Assembly (NCBI RefSeq): GCF_001522545.3
Contig: NC_031768.1
Location: 98,879,095-98,943,094 of the forward strand
Direction: 5' to 3'
From: Parus major
Taxonomy: Eukaryota > Chordata > Aves > Passeriformes > Paridae
Length of the DNA stretch: 64,000 bases
Within the stretch, counting starts at the first letter, position 1; every line of letters starts with the position of its first letter. Shown here piece by piece: positions 11,833-25,075 of this stretch. The notes under the pieces are model-generated. The model had not been told where the DNA came from and did no database searches. It worked only from the letters and a program-made list of their open reading frames with translations. Both the position numbers and the translations under genes were made by a program.

Positions 11833-14376
11833 AGTTATAGTTTAGCAATGGCTTTACAGGAAATCAAGAAGAGATTAGCAATGACAACAGGAAATCAAGA
11901 ACACCTTGTGCTATGACAGGAACTTCAGGAAAAACAGCTACAAATTCATGACAGTCTCATAAAAATGTTTTCTTACAGAAAACAGACTATTTCAATGATT
12001 TCTCAACTTCAAATTACCTGTTTATTTATTAAGAGAAAATTTCATATGTGTCAATTTCCATGGGGAAAAAACCAAAATACATTGTACTTGAGTTACCAAG
12101 ATTATATATATTGACTGTATCTACACCTTCATTCAGTTCTTTGAAAAAATAATCTCTATCTCACTTTTCACAGCTAGGTTCTGCTTTTAATGCATATATT
12201 TGCATATCCTAAATATTTTTCAAATGTCACATTAAAACTGTAGTTGTTAATTTCCATCCTGAGAGACAGCATACTTTCCTACAGCTTACTAGTAATTGCT
12301 CTGTAAAAAAAATTAGATTTTATAAAATTGTTCTGTTCTTTAATTTACTTAATTTTTTTAAATGAAAGATTACAGGAAACAAAAGAGACAGTTGTAAATC
12401 TAATGCCATAATATAAATCTATTTGAATATCGGTCTGTGGAATTCTGTGTACATGATTATCTTGTGGCAAGAGGATTCCTGAAACCAAGAGAAGAGGAAT
12501 TATACTAAAATTAAGGATATTGAACTCAGTCATCAATGGACAGCAATTATGGTATGAGTTCCCCTAGATTGTCCTGCAAAAATTTTTAAGTGTCCTTATT
12601 AATCACTTGTTTCTGCCCAAACATTTCAGGAAGATATTGGACTATGGGAACTAATTGTCTGATTAAATATAAGAGTTTTCTGTTCATAAAATAAAACTAA
12701 ATGGACTTTCTGCTTCAGTATATTAAAATGCATCCTTAGAGGAAGGGAATATAAATATACTTTATGTAAATTGCTTGCTTGTTTTCTTTTTTTGCTAGTA
12801 GTACCACTGTTCCTTAAATGGAATTTGTTTTTTTTCTGCCTTGAGAAAATTGCACTGGCTATATAAAAATTATTATTTGCTACTGTTCCCTGGTCAACGA
12901 AAGTAATAAAAATACACAAAGCAGCCACACATAATAGCTTCAGCTGAGATAAAGTTTAACATTATTTTTTCTCACCTCAGTGAAGAATTAGGGTTTTTTA
13001 CAGCAGTTATAATCTCATATATTCTAAATCCACTGGGTAACACACAAACCCCCCCATATAGTTGCATTTCCTATATAATCATGCAGTGAATTACAGATCT
13101 TGAAATTCAGGCCATCAGTTGACTAAAGTACCATATGGACCAATATGCCACCACAGGAAAATGCCATTTACAGGTGATTTGAGCCACAGAGGATCAAACT
13201 GCAGTGAAAACCCTGAAAGAGCAATTTCACATTCACATTATTTGGGTTAAAAGTTTTAAGGCAAATTGTTTAACCAGTTCTGAAACAAAAGGATTTAGGT
13301 AACTCTCAGCATAAGGAAGTAGATACTTGCATTCCCCTTTATGGTTTAAACCAAAGCAAATCTAAGGAAAGAAGGAAATTCAGATTTCAATGTAGTGTAA
13401 ATACAATTTAACCTCTGCAGGGAAAAAGTGTTCCTTCATCCTTTTTGTTTTTACTTGATACATCATAATGTGTTTCTCTAAGGAGGTATGGTACATGTAA
13501 AGTTTTTTATATATATACACATGTCTTTGTCTTTCATTCTTTTTTAATTTTTCCAAAGTTTTTACTACTCTGAGTTACACAGATCTGATGGAGAACACTG
13601 TTCTCACAAATTTCATGGAAATAGGCTGCTGAAGAGAGAAAACCCTTCTATATTTCATGACTGAATAAAAGACAGCACTATGAGATTCTTTCTTCTTTTA
13701 GCATCACAGAACCTTCTGCAAGGCATGAATTTTTCAGCTGGGCAGGAGTTTACTGAGAGCAGTCATAACATTTTTTTCCTACATACATTTTCAGAAGTCT
13801 TACTATAACTCAATCAAAAAGATAGTTAAGGATGAGATACGGGAAGAAATATTAAGAAACAGTAATACTTATGATATGAGGTCATCTGATGAAAAGAAGA
13901 CTCTGTCCATTAAAAATACATGCCCTCAGCCTTTTGGGGAGAACAGACAGAATCCATATTGCCCCTTACATTCCTCCAGAACTGAACTTCATCTCTATCT
14001 GCAAGAATTATTGAATACAAATTGTATTAACATAATTAATTTGAAAATAGTTTTGGAAAGTGCTAATCTTAGTGATCTTCTAGTCATGGTTGTCATAATG
14101 CTTGATCACTTGTTCTTCCTGCTTATAAGACATTTTCTTCATTCTGTTTTATAAAATTCTTGCATCCAATCCTTCATATAGTTTCTTAGCATATAACACA
14201 ATTCATTATGAAGCTAACATTCATGTGTAGCATGATTTCCTAACATAGACTGAAAATGATTCAGAAGACCACTCATCACTTATTTCCTTGTCAGCAGCTA
14301 AACTCATTGCATCCATGCTAGAGAGATGTCCATCAGTTTCACATTGTTTGGAGTTCTAGAAGAAATTTTGTAACTT
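11833..14376. other. AT-rich non-coding background
   Basis: I see nothing recognisable. Open frames of 60-100 codons (for example 12626-12928 minus and 13876-14154 plus) have AT-driven composition and no motif. Confidence 0.55.
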
Positions 14377-14524
14377 AACAAAAAAATAAAAAACAAAATC
14401 CCAAAAATCAACAGCCACAGCAACACAAAACAATCCCAACAAAACAAACAAACAAAACCAAAAAACCACCAAAAAGAACCCCAAACCAAAAAAAAAAACC
14501 CAAACCAAACAAAACCACCCAACA
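14377..14524. repeat. A/C-rich low-complexity tract
   Basis: About 150 bases are almost entirely A and C on the plus strand, built of irregular CAAA, AACC and CCAAAC words. G and T are nearly absent. Such tracts in birds are usually decayed poly-A-derived simple repeats. The 73-codon minus open frame over it is rich in F, W, L and G, an artefact of the tract. Confidence 0.85.
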
Positions 14525-15310
14525 AATTATGAAAGATATTCCTCCACTAATATGTCCTAAAACTGAGTTTTAATTTGAAGCATTTATATCCACCTACTGA
14601 CAGCATTCCTTTCCCTTGAAATCCCAGTGGGAATGCAGCTGCAGGAAATTACTTCCAGAGGTTCATGTTTGACTCTCCTTCTTCCACAACTATTAACCTT
14701 CTGCCTTAGACTCCTAATGAGCTAGGAAAGCCTAACAGCATAAAAAAGAGAATCTAGGGATGTTTTTCTAGAATATACATTTAAGGAATCTGACAGACAT
14801 GATGTTTTTGTGGGATGGGTCTTTCCTGACAATTAATAAGCAGCTGAATTAGGATCCACGTGGTCCCTGTCTCCTTCCTGGAAATAACTGTGCCTATTTT
14901 CTCTGAGCATCACTGGTCAAAGTAAAATTTAGAAATGTTTTACAAACATTAAATAACATCTAAAATTTAATGGTAAACTTTTCTTAAACTGTTTTATTCC
15001 AGAAAAAAAAAATAAAAATATTGTTTTGCTTAAAGTGTTCCCCTAAAGAAAAAGCCCTAATTTTCTCATTTTTCACCAGGCTATAAAAGCAGCTGGAGTA
15101 TGCTGGTCAATATTATCTCAAAGGTCACAGGGCTGATGATTATTTACACCCTTTATTTTAATGAATCAAAAATAAATTTTATGACAATTTATATCAATAT
15201 TATTGCAAACACGTGAATCAAGAAGTGACCTAGTGATGTTGCTTTATTTGGTGCCAGTGGGTAGTACAAGAATTCACTAACAGTTTGCAAGGTCTGAAAC
15301 ACATAGTATA

Positions 15311-15371
15311 GCAGAAATAGCACAAGAAATAATAGCACAAGAAAAAAAACACAAGAAATAGCAGAAATAGC
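15311..15371. repeat. Short tandem patch of (AGCACAAGAAAT)-like units
   Basis: The words GCAGAAATAG and CACAAGAAA alternate about five times with small changes, so the interval looks like a minor, imperfect minisatellite. A 16-T run lies 42 bases downstream. Confidence 0.6.
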
Positions 15372-15413
15372 CATTTTTACTTGCCCAAAGAGCTTGACAA
15401 AATAAAACCTTTC

Positions 15414-15429
15414 TTTTTTTTTTTTTTTT
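15414..15429. repeat. Poly-T run (16)
   Basis: An uninterrupted run of 16 T. No retrocopy or LINE sequence is recognisable beside it on either strand. Confidence 0.8.
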
Positions 15430-17460
15430 CCCCTGAGGAAATGGATTCTTTACAGACAAATAACATTCTAGCATTTCTGTTTACCAGTGGTCTCTGATGG
15501 GTCAATTACCTCATTTAGCCATAAGAGATAAGAACATCCTTTCTGACTTATTATCCTAAAATGAAACATACATATATAAAATAGTTTTAGGAATGGTTAT
15601 AAGCGAAGAGAAATTGAATCTACCTGTAATCCATGCTAAACTCCAATGAAGTCAGACAGCATAACAAAATAAACTGAAAATGAAAACATGAACTACTTTA
15701 AATAATCTATGAAATTTGTAATAAAATCTAAAAATCCCACTTCAATATATTTTCAAATGTTTTTCATTCCATATTGAAATACATTTTCCAAAACAACTGA
15801 AGGTTAGAAAGATTGATTGATGGATTAGATGCTAGAGTTGAGGAAGTGGTCAGCTGGCTTTGATGATTGCCTGGCTGAGGTCACATTTTGTATTTGATGT
15901 CAGTCAGTCCTTCCTAGTGCAATGTAGTTTTGTTATTTCATTGGAATAATATGTAATTTATAATAGAAGCAAGATGATTATTACATGAATTTGTGTTACT
16001 TGCTGATTTTTTCCAGTGCCTGGCTGTAAAGGTCTCTGTTTGGTTTTGTCCATGAATCTCTGTTGAATCACCATCATATATTTCTGCAAATTCATGACCT
16101 TTATATCATCTGCATATATTTTTTAACACTTTCTTCCTCAAAGATACTTCTGTTCTGACAATGTATTTTGATCTTCTGCTCTACTGATGTGTATCTTTTC
16201 AGCTGGGAAATCCTTATTTGTGAAATAATGAGTTAGTCTTGTAACATTTTCCATGGTAGGATAATGCTACACAATACATTATTGATAACACTCATAAGCC
16301 TACTTATAAAAAAAAGGACAAAAAAAGGTTGTGAGAGAAGAATGAGCACTTGAAATTGAAAGATAAGGGTGCAAAAGGAAAGAAAATGAAAGGAATGATA
16401 ATAGAAATCAGTGGTCTGAGGATAGAAATGAACACATTTGAATTCTGGTGGGGTTTCATGTTCTCACACAATCCACTTGTTGAGACTATTTGATTTGCAT
16501 TGCACTTTACTGCTGTACAAGAGCTTTCTATATCTGTATTTTTCTATCCCTACAGTTTTAATGTGATTTTTCTCATTCCTTTTAGTCTTTAGATGTGCTT
16601 TTCTGGATGTATTTTATTTACTTATCTTAAACTCCCAGTAAATATTCTAAATTATTTATTTGTTGGAACACATAACTTATTAGCTGTTACATTTACATTA
16701 CAGATGAGTTTTTCATTTTTCAGATATCCAATAGTCATGAACAATATCAAGAGTAACGAAACTTCTAAGAGAGGTAAAAATTTCAAATGAAAGAATAGTT
16801 TTTACCTAATAATACAAAACGAGGAGAAAATAGTTAAGATGTTTATAAAACAAACTCTGAACTATACAGGAAAAGTCACTACTCATTTTTTTATGTGTAG
16901 AATTTGATATTTACATGGAAAGTAAAATTTATACATGGAATAAGTCTGTAGTTTTGATTTGTTTTCAGATGCAATATTGAAAAAGAAATGCTGCTGAAAC
17001 ATATCAGTCAGTGAAAGAAAAATACTAAGCTTTATTTTCCTTCTGAGAGAATGGTGAGGTTGACTGTAAACACAGTGGTAACTCATCTGCTCATGGCCAT
17101 CCACTCATCTGCTGACAAATGAAGGTAAGAAATTGACAGTCTAAATCATCATGAGAAAAAATAATCCTGAATTTACTCATCCTTAAGTGGGGAAGTAACT
17201 ACATTTTAAACATCTGTGTTTTGTAATCAGATTATACAGACGTGTTTCTTCTCTCTCCCCCACAATACCACAATCCTACACAAGTCCAAACCAGAAGATG
17301 AAATAATTCAAATTAGAAAAAGAAACTCAAACGTCCAAATACACAAAATGTACTAAGCTTAAATGTCTAAAAATCTCAAAGATTCTAATTGATAGAAGCA
17401 CAATTGCTTCTGAGAGCTAAAAATGCCCTTTGAAAGTCCTTGTATCAAGCATCTTTGGTC

Positions 17461-17575
17461 CACACACACCAAAAAAAAAACAATTAAAAATTAAAATTTT
17501 TTAACAAACAAACTGAAAAACCCCACAAAACTCCCCCAAACAAACAAACAAAAAACAAAACCAAACACAAACCAA
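17461..17575. repeat. A/C-rich low-complexity tract
   Basis: The tract begins with CA repeats and a 10-A run, passes through an A/T patch, and ends in CAAA and CCAAAC words. It is similar in texture to 14377-14524, again with the A/C strand on plus. Confidence 0.8.
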
Positions 17576-19394
17576 GTCGAGCTATGTGAGTGATACAGTG
17601 TTCCTGGATTCAAATCAATACCATGGCTCTATGAGTAATACCAATACCAAAGAGAACCAAATTGAAGAAAATGTGCCTATTCAGTAATGCATGCAGTGTT
17701 CCAACAGTAAATTATGCAATACAATAAATTTAAGTCTAGACCTGAAAGACTTATAATCAAAACATCAGTAATTTACCCAATAACATTCAAATTGAAATGC
17801 ACATTTAAATATTTATATATACAGGTGCTCATGCCACTCTCTAGATCTACACAGGTAATGAAGAAACAGGAATGGCTTTGAGAGTACACATTAAATACTT
17901 CAGTAAGTCTCAGCATGAATACTGGGTTATTCCCCTTGTACCAGCTCTGGAATCTGCTGTATTTCAATTATCCTGTGACACAGGAGGATACTGTGCCATG
18001 GAATGGTCACAAATGTAATTTTTTTAGGCAGCTTAAGCAGCATCTATCTGGGAGAGCTTTTACAAAAGTGTTGTAAAAGCTAAACAGAATAAACAGAATA
18101 AACAGACTGTGCTATCCAAGTGTTGTTGGCTCTCCAATGTGTGGGAGGAGATCCAATGTAGTTGATCTCATAGAAGCTGTAAGAGAAGACTTCTACACAG
18201 CATCCAACATCTGTTTCCAAGACAGTAATAGCAGGTAGCCCTTAAAAGCCTGTAGTCAAATAGGTTTTTTAATTCAAGATCACAGTCACTAGGACATCAG
18301 AGCTGTGTTTTATCACACTATCTATTAAATGTGAAAAGCATAACAATGGAAACTCCTGCTTTCTTCTCTCTCTCAAGTGCAGGTCCCTTATAGAAGAGTA
18401 ATCAGAACTCTACCTTAAGTGGCTTTTACCAGGAAAATATTGAGACTTGCTGCAATAGCAATTATAAAAATTGTGATTATATAAGAGTATACATGCTACT
18501 GCAATCACAAAGTAAAAGCATGTGCATGAAGTCTCCTAATAGAGACATTTGACAAGACAGGGCTGAGTACAAGTCATCTGTGTACTGATTTACTTTTTGA
18601 GGCAAGAAGGGGCATGTGCTTGCCTGGTTTTGTATTTCATCAGATGCCTCTCATGTATTTCTTCACCTTCAAAACAAATTTTGATTTTTAATAAAAGAAT
18701 GAGAATTATACCCACCACCTATTTTGTAAGAAGTGAAATAAGGGCAATAGGAGAAACTATTGTTTATTAAGGAATGAAAACAATTATCTTTCCACTGTCA
18801 TCACAGCCCCTTTCCTGTGTGCCTTTTGATCAGTCTCATCACCATCACAGCAATCTTGGCACTGATTTTCCTTTTTGCCTTAGTTTTCAGTCACTAATGT
18901 GTGATTAAGGTTTTATGTATTCAAATGATTCCTTGTCAATTCACCACTGCCTGTTACTTTCCAATTTAAAGTCTGTCTCAACTGCTTCTCTGTGCTTTCT
19001 CTTAATTTTCCTATACAGATATTTCTTCTTTGATCTGTTTTCAAGGAAAGCAGATTTTTCATGATCCTCTGCTCTTTTTTTTTGTTTTTTTTTCCTAAAA
19101 CATTTCTGAGAAGCCAATGGCAATGTCAGGTAATGTCTCAACTTACCTGCAAGAAGGATTAAGTCCTCAAATACCCACTATGTCAACGCTAAAAGCAGTG
19201 TAGCTCTCAAGCCTTATACAAATCTGAGACTCCCAGGAGCAGTATTTGTTCTTGTTCTTGCAAAGAATTGGAGAGCCATGAGAAGAAGAACAGTATGTCA
19301 GGTGAAAGAGCTGCTGACAATTATTTCTTTAACAGCTGCTTAGTAGCCTTACTTTCTCAAGGCTCAGGCTTGATCCAAAACCCTTTTTTCACAT
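17576..19394. other. AT-rich non-coding background
   Basis: Nothing recognisable. The short open frames (about 60-66 codons) are composition-driven. The right end abuts the LTR at 19395. Confidence 0.55.
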
Positions 19395-19596
19395 TGTGGT
19401 GGGTTAACTTTGGGTGTGTGCAATGTGCTTTATCCCTATATCTCCTGCTCCAAGGGGATCTATATAATCTCCCTTTCCTCAGAGACAGGGCCTGGGGAGA
19501 AAGTAAATAGAAGAAAATCTCATGGGTCAAGATAAAGGCAGTGTAATGAAGCAAAAAGCAAAGATTATGGGTGCAGAAGCAAAAGACAAAAAGGTT

Positions 19597-19602
19597 TTAT
19601 TT
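19597..19602 (-). terminator. Polyadenylation signal of the LTR
   Basis: AATAAA on the minus strand, downstream of the TATA-like box inside the solo LTR, marking the probable R/U5 boundary region. Confidence 0.55.
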
Positions 19603-19706
19603 CTCCACTTCCCACCAACTGCCAATGTCTGACACTTCCCAGGAAACAGGTTGCCCCAAAAGACAAATGCCATAAAGAACTGAGTGCCTCCCAACCTCTG
19701 CCTTAG

Positions 19707-19716
19707 CTTTTATCCC
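19707..19716 (-). promoter_or_regulatory. TATA-like box of the LTR promoter
   Basis: On the minus strand this reads GGGATAAAAG, about 105 bases upstream of the AATAAA signal. The spacing fits a retroviral U3-R arrangement. Whether it is still active is unknown. Confidence 0.5.
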
Positions 19717-19978
19717 TGAGCAGATGCTGCATGGAATGGGATTTCCCTTTGGTGTGCCTGATCAGCTGTCCTGGCCGTGTCCCCTCCAAGGCTCCTGTGC
19801 AGACCCAGCCTGATGGCCTTTTGGGCCAGCTGCTGGAGGCTGGTTAGGACAGACAGCCTTGGGACTACTGCCCAGCAGTGCCCAAACCCTGGTGGCTTCT
19901 CAACACCTTTCTCTCTGCTCAGCGCTGTGAGGGCTGCGGTTGGAAAAATGTTCTCCATCTCAGCCAAACCTTCACACA

Positions 19979-22900
19979 GGTCTGGTTTTGTTTCCCACAG
20001 TGCAAAGCAATGCCTGGAGTACAGCCTGTAGAGATTCTCTCATCTACAGCTCAAACTTTGGCTCTGCCTTGGAGCATCTAGGGGAGAAGATTTGCCTGCC
20101 ATTGTTCCAAAGTCATTAAAATTCATTGCCCCTCTCCATTAAACTAATGAAGATTTCAAGTTCCTCAGGAGACAGTGTTATGCAAGAAATATTAATGTGA
20201 TGGATATGCTTTGTTGTGGTTTTTTTTTAGTTTTCCTTCTTGAAGGTGTTGTCCTGACTGCTGTGCTGAGTGAGGAGAAAATTGTGCTAAGTGAGAACCA
20301 CAGGGAAGAAGGGCATGATTCTCAGAGCTTGATCACTACCTTTACTGACAGCGACCATCAGGAGAAATCTAACATTTATCACCACAGAGTTGTAGCAAAT
20401 ACCTTTTTGATTAGAGGAATATTCACTCATTCCTATAATGGTAATATTAAAAAAAAACCCAAACATATATTTGGAAAGGTAAAATACATTTGGAAAGTCA
20501 CAATCTACATGGCATTAGAGCACAAACATTTCAGTTTTACCTCCACACTGCCTAAAAATTAGGAAATAAGGAGAATTTAAACAAGTAAATGATTCACTGA
20601 TACAAAGGCTACTCAGAAGATAATACAGTAATTTTGCTGATGTCAGATCTGAACTTGTATTGTTATTTATGAATCACTGCCAAGAGCTGAAAACAAGCAG
20701 TTTTTTCAGGTTTTTCCTTGGGTATTGGTCAGTTTTCTTGGCATGTTGGAAGTCAATCTACTATATCACAGAGACCACAGGAAATGGAACTCTTAAATAA
20801 GCAATTTCTAGCCAAAGAATGCTGTTTATGTAAGTATCCTCCATATATTAGATTGACTTCAAACACACTTCAAACACTTTGTGCTATTTTAGTAGATTCT
20901 TCCCCAATTAACATGGAGCAGCCTGTGATTGAAATGGCCATTTACTCCAGTGTGAAGTAATTAGGACTGAACTGTGTAAGAGAGGTTGTTCAGCTGCTGG
21001 GCCTCTGGGCATGGAGAAGGGAGAGCAAGAAGTTGAGCTTTTTGTGCTACTCAGTTCTTTCAGAAGAATGCCTAAGAGAATCACAGTCTCACAGTTTCAC
21101 TCACCCATGCAGCATTTTACAAAGCTTCCAGGACTTTCCTATGATTCCTGGAATCCACACGTTGTTTTTCTCAACCTCATGTACACAGGAATTCTTCTCC
21201 TGATCTGGCATAACATCTGCCTTCTGGCCATCACAGATTTAATTCCTCTTACAATATAAAGCTGTCTGTATCACCACTTGGTTCAGAAAAGAAATGGAAT
21301 TATTATTTTAAAAAACCCAAAACAACAGAGATCTATGCTATTGCTTCTTACAGTAATAATTGAAAAAAGAAAAGTTCAAAGATGCCAAAATTAAAGAAAA
21401 AAACTGGAAAGCTGCCTTCAACTTAGCATTTTTTGTCCTTGGAAAGAGGCAACTAAATTTCTCCTTTGAAAGTAATAGTAACAGAACCAATGTTATTGCT
21501 GATGTTACAAAAGATGCTGATCTTTTTGTTTTCTTTGAAATGGCGTATTTTTCATAAAGGTGATTTTATTTTCTTAGGTTACTGAGGCAAGATGTAAGAA
21601 GGTGTTTTTCTGCCTGTTTCACTGTAGTTTCATATTTATGAATTGATGTAGTTTTCATATTTATCTTTTTTTTTCTGATATTACTCATATGTGCTTGAAC
21701 AAGGGGTTTATTATCTGATCTCAGAAAATAGGAAGTAGTCCCTTCCAGTTTTCTAATCTGTTCTATTGCTGACCTATTTAATATTTTCTGTTAAGGAAAA
21801 AGGTATTAAGAACATCTAAACTGAACACCCAAAAGAGTAAGTAAGTTCATAAACTCTGAATATATTCTGCTTTATTGTAAACCCACTGTCATTATTTTAT
21901 TTTTATGTAGTTGAGATTTTGGTCTCTATAATTAACACAAACACATTTTAATTGGATATATATTTTTATATATATACTTAAATTATATATATAGCTTAGC
22001 TAAAATGTTTCTGCACTCAGATCAACATATTTAGCTGAAAAAGGAAGCAACAGCTTGAGGTTTTGCTTTTAATAACTGAAACTACTTTTATAAATGCTCA
22101 TAAAAGTAACATTTAATCTCTTGTAGTGGCCAAAAAAATATTGGAAAGATCACTGCTCCTCTGTAAAATGAATTTTTAGAAGCTCTTCAGAACACTCAGA
22201 CTGTTAATTGTGTTAAAGTACATGCAGTAAATGGTTATGGTGTGCTATTTTGTTTTTATTGAAGACTAAATGGAGTTTAAATTACACCTTCAGACAGATA
22301 GCTTTGTTATGTTTTATTATGTTTTTATATAAATCTCAGTAATTCTGTTTCTAAGGTGAAGATAAAGAAATTTTTTATCTGTTTAGAATGTTACAAAGAA
22401 ATCAATTCCTGCATATATTTAAATGACAGTAAATGAGGCATTGCAGAACCTCAGCAAAAACTCAAGTGCTTGGTGATTTTGAGTACAGCTGAGCTGGAAA
22501 TTGAACTCATGCCCTCTAGTTTTTGAAAGATGAAGATGTGTGAGAAAGGTGGACACTTGCAAAGGTCTTGCAAGTGACACTGTGGTCAAGGCAGACACCT
22601 GAAAAGCAGAACGCCTGTGCAAAAGCCTATTTCTCTTCCTGTTTCAGCTCAGCACTTGATCCCTCACTAATGCTCATGGCTGGTGACTTGCAGCCCATGG
22701 TTTTCTGAGATAGTTCTCCCAGGGTCTTGTCTGGACAATACTTGCCTGTATTTACTGACACTGAAGAGTTCTACTCCAGCCTTCTCTTGCTCAGGTGAAG
22801 TCCTGAAATACAGAGCTTAAGAGCCAAGAAACTCTCTCTCCTTTTGTCCTTACCTAGCTGCTCAGAAGGGAAAAGCTTTAAAGATGATAGAAAAAGAAAG

Positions 22901-23049
22901 GTGTCTGTGCTGAAGCCAAAGAGGACATGAAGTGGGGGGCTGGGCTCGGTCTCTTACAAGGTGCTGCCCTCCACCTGTTTGTGTTCATTTAACTAAGCTC
23001 CAGGGCTGTATCTAAAATAGCTGATAATCAAAAAATATTGATATTCTTC
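19979..23049. other. Non-coding background between LTR-like elements
   Basis: No gene is recognised. A plus frame of 121 codons (20197-20562) and shorter frames at 20718-21557 show no family motif. A TATATA-rich patch lies at about 21955-21995. The part from 22400 to 23000 is more GC-balanced but unidentified. Confidence 0.45.
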
Positions 23050-23240
23050 CAACTGGCTGGCAAGAGGTCATTCAAGGACCTGCCCCTGGTACTTTCCCAT
23101 AGTGATGTCCTCCAGCTGGGAGCGCAATCCTAGGATGCCACCATGTGATCCACAGAGAGATGCCTCTGCCTGAATTCATGTGCAAACAAAGCCATATCCT
23201 GAAGTCAATAGTATGGATTTTATTTAACAGGATGTGGGAA

Positions 23241-23312
23241 TGAGAGAGAGAGACAGAGAGGAAGAAATAGTAAAAGGAGAAGGGGGACAGGGAGAGAGAG
23301 TGACAGAGAGAC
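23241..23312. repeat. GA-rich microsatellite-like tract
   Basis: Mostly GA and GGA words (GAGAGAGAGACAGAGAGG and similar), interrupted near the centre. It lies inside the probable LTR remnant, where it is a CT-rich run on the element's own strand. Confidence 0.7.
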
Positions 23313-23466
23313 TTTCTGGATCCTGGCAGTATCCTTTTGGTCCCTTTCTTCTGGTCTTCTTGGAGGGTCCTGTGTGACACAGAGTTCAGTGGGTCAATAC
23401 ATTCAGGTATCTGTGGGAATGCCCAGCTGCCTCCCATGGGAGGGGGGCAAGTTTTACTCTGTCTTC

Positions 23467-23491
23467 TGCAACAGACTCTGGATCTGTTGCA
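23467..23491. repeat. Perfect 9-bp inverted repeat in the LTR-like remnant
   Basis: TGCAACAGA at 23467-23475 pairs exactly with TCTGTTGCA at 23483-23491 across 7 bases. No function is evident. Confidence 0.5.
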
Positions 23492-23960
23492 ACACTTGTG
23501 GATCACATGCAGTCCTCTGGTGAAGGGCTCAGGACTGAGTAGGGGGCAGTTCTTTGGGAGTCTGTGGTGGTTTATGGCACCTTCTAAGACAAGACATCTG
23601 CCTCTCACGTGAGTGCTCAGGGTGAATGTGACCTTCTGGCAAGACAGACAGTTTGTGTAAGAGAAGACTCTGCAGGGTCTGCTTCTTTATTTGGCTTTTA
23701 GCCCCTGGTGATGGGTGTTCACCCACCCTGTACCAGAGGTTTTGCCATCACACCATATAAAACTCTCTTTCACCCCTCAGCGGAGTGGGAGACTGTGCAA
23801 ACCTGGCCTCAGCAGCTGAGTCTGGGGGCTGTGGCCTCCCCCTGCAATCCCAGACAGAGCTGGTGTTCAGCACAGCTGCTGCATTTGGCTTTCCTTGATA
23901 CATTCTTCTCACTCAGCCTCATTTATGTCTCCCTAGAAAAATAGTTGCCAAGCATGGGAC

Positions 23961-25075
23961 ATGGCTCAAGAAACAGAGAGAGAGGAGAAAGGCAGTGAGC
24001 TTTTCCTCTTTTCCACAGTAGCAGGTTCCTAGCTTTTTTTAAGTTGTAGTTTGATTCAGCCATAACATGAAACAGCACAGCTGCCTTTTTTCCTTCTTTA
24101 GAACCAGTCAACTTTTTCCTTGTCTAGCATCATTAGGCTGTTCTCCACAAAGGGGGCTTACAGGGACACAGGCTTCTGATATTCTCCTACATTTTAAACA
24201 GGTGCTCATCATAGACACCTTTTGCAGGAAGTTTGCAATATTATTAAAGAAACTGAAGTTCCAGACAAAGCCTGTATCTTGCAATGAATTGCTTGATATT
24301 TAAAGAGACTTTAAATAAATTTCCCACCAAATCAGCCTCATTTAGCCAATGGTGTCCAAAGCCAGACATCCACAGGCTAAACCATCAGTTTATTTCTGAG
24401 AGTTTTATAGCTAAACACAAAATTAATTCAATTTTTTTCCCCTTTACTTCTCTTTTCTTGTACTTCTTAGATATTCCAAGGTCTGCCTTGCTGTTATTTC
24501 AGGTAAGGTCAAAAAGAAGTGCATAGCTACTTCAAAATCAGAGATTGCATTTGCTGTACTAATCACAAGTGCAATCAAACACCATCACTTAAGTTCTGCA
24601 GGTACAGACTAGAGAATTCCATGCTACTTTCCTTGAATATTAGATTAAAAACTGTTTTTAATTTTACTTATATCAGGAGGTAAATCAACCACAGATGAAA
24701 CAATAAACAATTCTGATAGGTGAATTTTGAACATTATGGATGTCTGGTTAATTTCTTTTGTTGTGTTTTAAGAATAAAATTTATGGAAAAGTTAACATCT
24801 CAGAAGTATCAACACTGTTTTGCTTATTTTTTTTAATCATATTTTTTAAAAATTTTTATGGACATGGACACAATTGTATTACTTTGTGAACTTGTCTACC
24901 TCAGCAGGTGCCATGGATATAACCTAGGGAATAGGTATTAAGCAGATTAAACATCTGAAGCTATTTTTCACAAAGTGACATCATAAAAAACTTTACTGAC
25001 CAGAAAATATAAAAGACCTGAAAATATAAAAACATGTATCTATACTAGATTTTTTTCTGGTTGGGGTTTTTTATG
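23961..25075. other. AT-rich non-coding background
   Basis: Nothing recognisable; short frames only. Confidence 0.5.

Larger units (their letters stand above)
14525..17460. other. AT-rich non-coding background
   Basis: No gene or transposon is recognised. It contains a small tandem patch at 15311-15371 and a T run at 15414-15429, listed separately. The short open frames have no recognisable motif. Confidence 0.55.
19395..19978 (-). mobile_element. Solo LTR of an avian endogenous retrovirus (ERVL-like), near complete
   Basis: On the plus strand the element runs from TGTGGTGGGTTAAC to about TTCACACA, so it has the TG...CA ends of a retroviral LTR of about 580 bp; it is transcribed from the minus strand. 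Internal landmarks in the expected order are a U3 part (about 19717-19978), a TATA-like GGGATAAAAG at 19707-19716, and an AATAAA signal at 19597-19602. The words CTTAGCTTTTATCCCTGAGC and AAGACAAATGCCATAA match an avian LTR family I remember, but the family name is uncertain. No gag, pol or env sequence adjoins it, so it is a solo LTR. I could not find a clear flanking target duplication, so the exact ends may be off by a few bases. Confidence 0.75.
23050..23960 (-). mobile_element. Probable LTR-retroelement remnant, minus strand
   Basis: This stretch is clearly less AT-rich than its neighbours and reads as LTR-like in minus orientation. On that strand an AATAAA (23686-23691) follows GGCTAAAAGCC and precedes GAAGCAGACCCTGCAGAG. 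A second AATAAA (23219-23224) follows a CT-rich run and precedes CCATACTATTGACTTCAGG. Both contexts resemble avian retroviral LTR 3' parts. Two signals could mean two LTRs, one LTR plus leader, or chance. No PBS or gag/pol frame is recognised; the 178-codon minus frame at 23072-23608 has no domain. Ends are approximate. Confidence 0.42.

Noticed and set aside
15060..15130. CTATAAAAGCAGC considered as a core promoter
   Set aside because: A TATA-like word alone is expected often in AT-rich DNA, and no downstream gene or LTR structure is present.
23072..23608. 178-codon minus frame, longest in the window
   Set aside because: It runs through a GA/CT-rich repeat and an LTR-like block with a poly-A signal. 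The Ser/Leu/Phe-rich middle is the translated CT tract, and no retroviral or host domain is visible.
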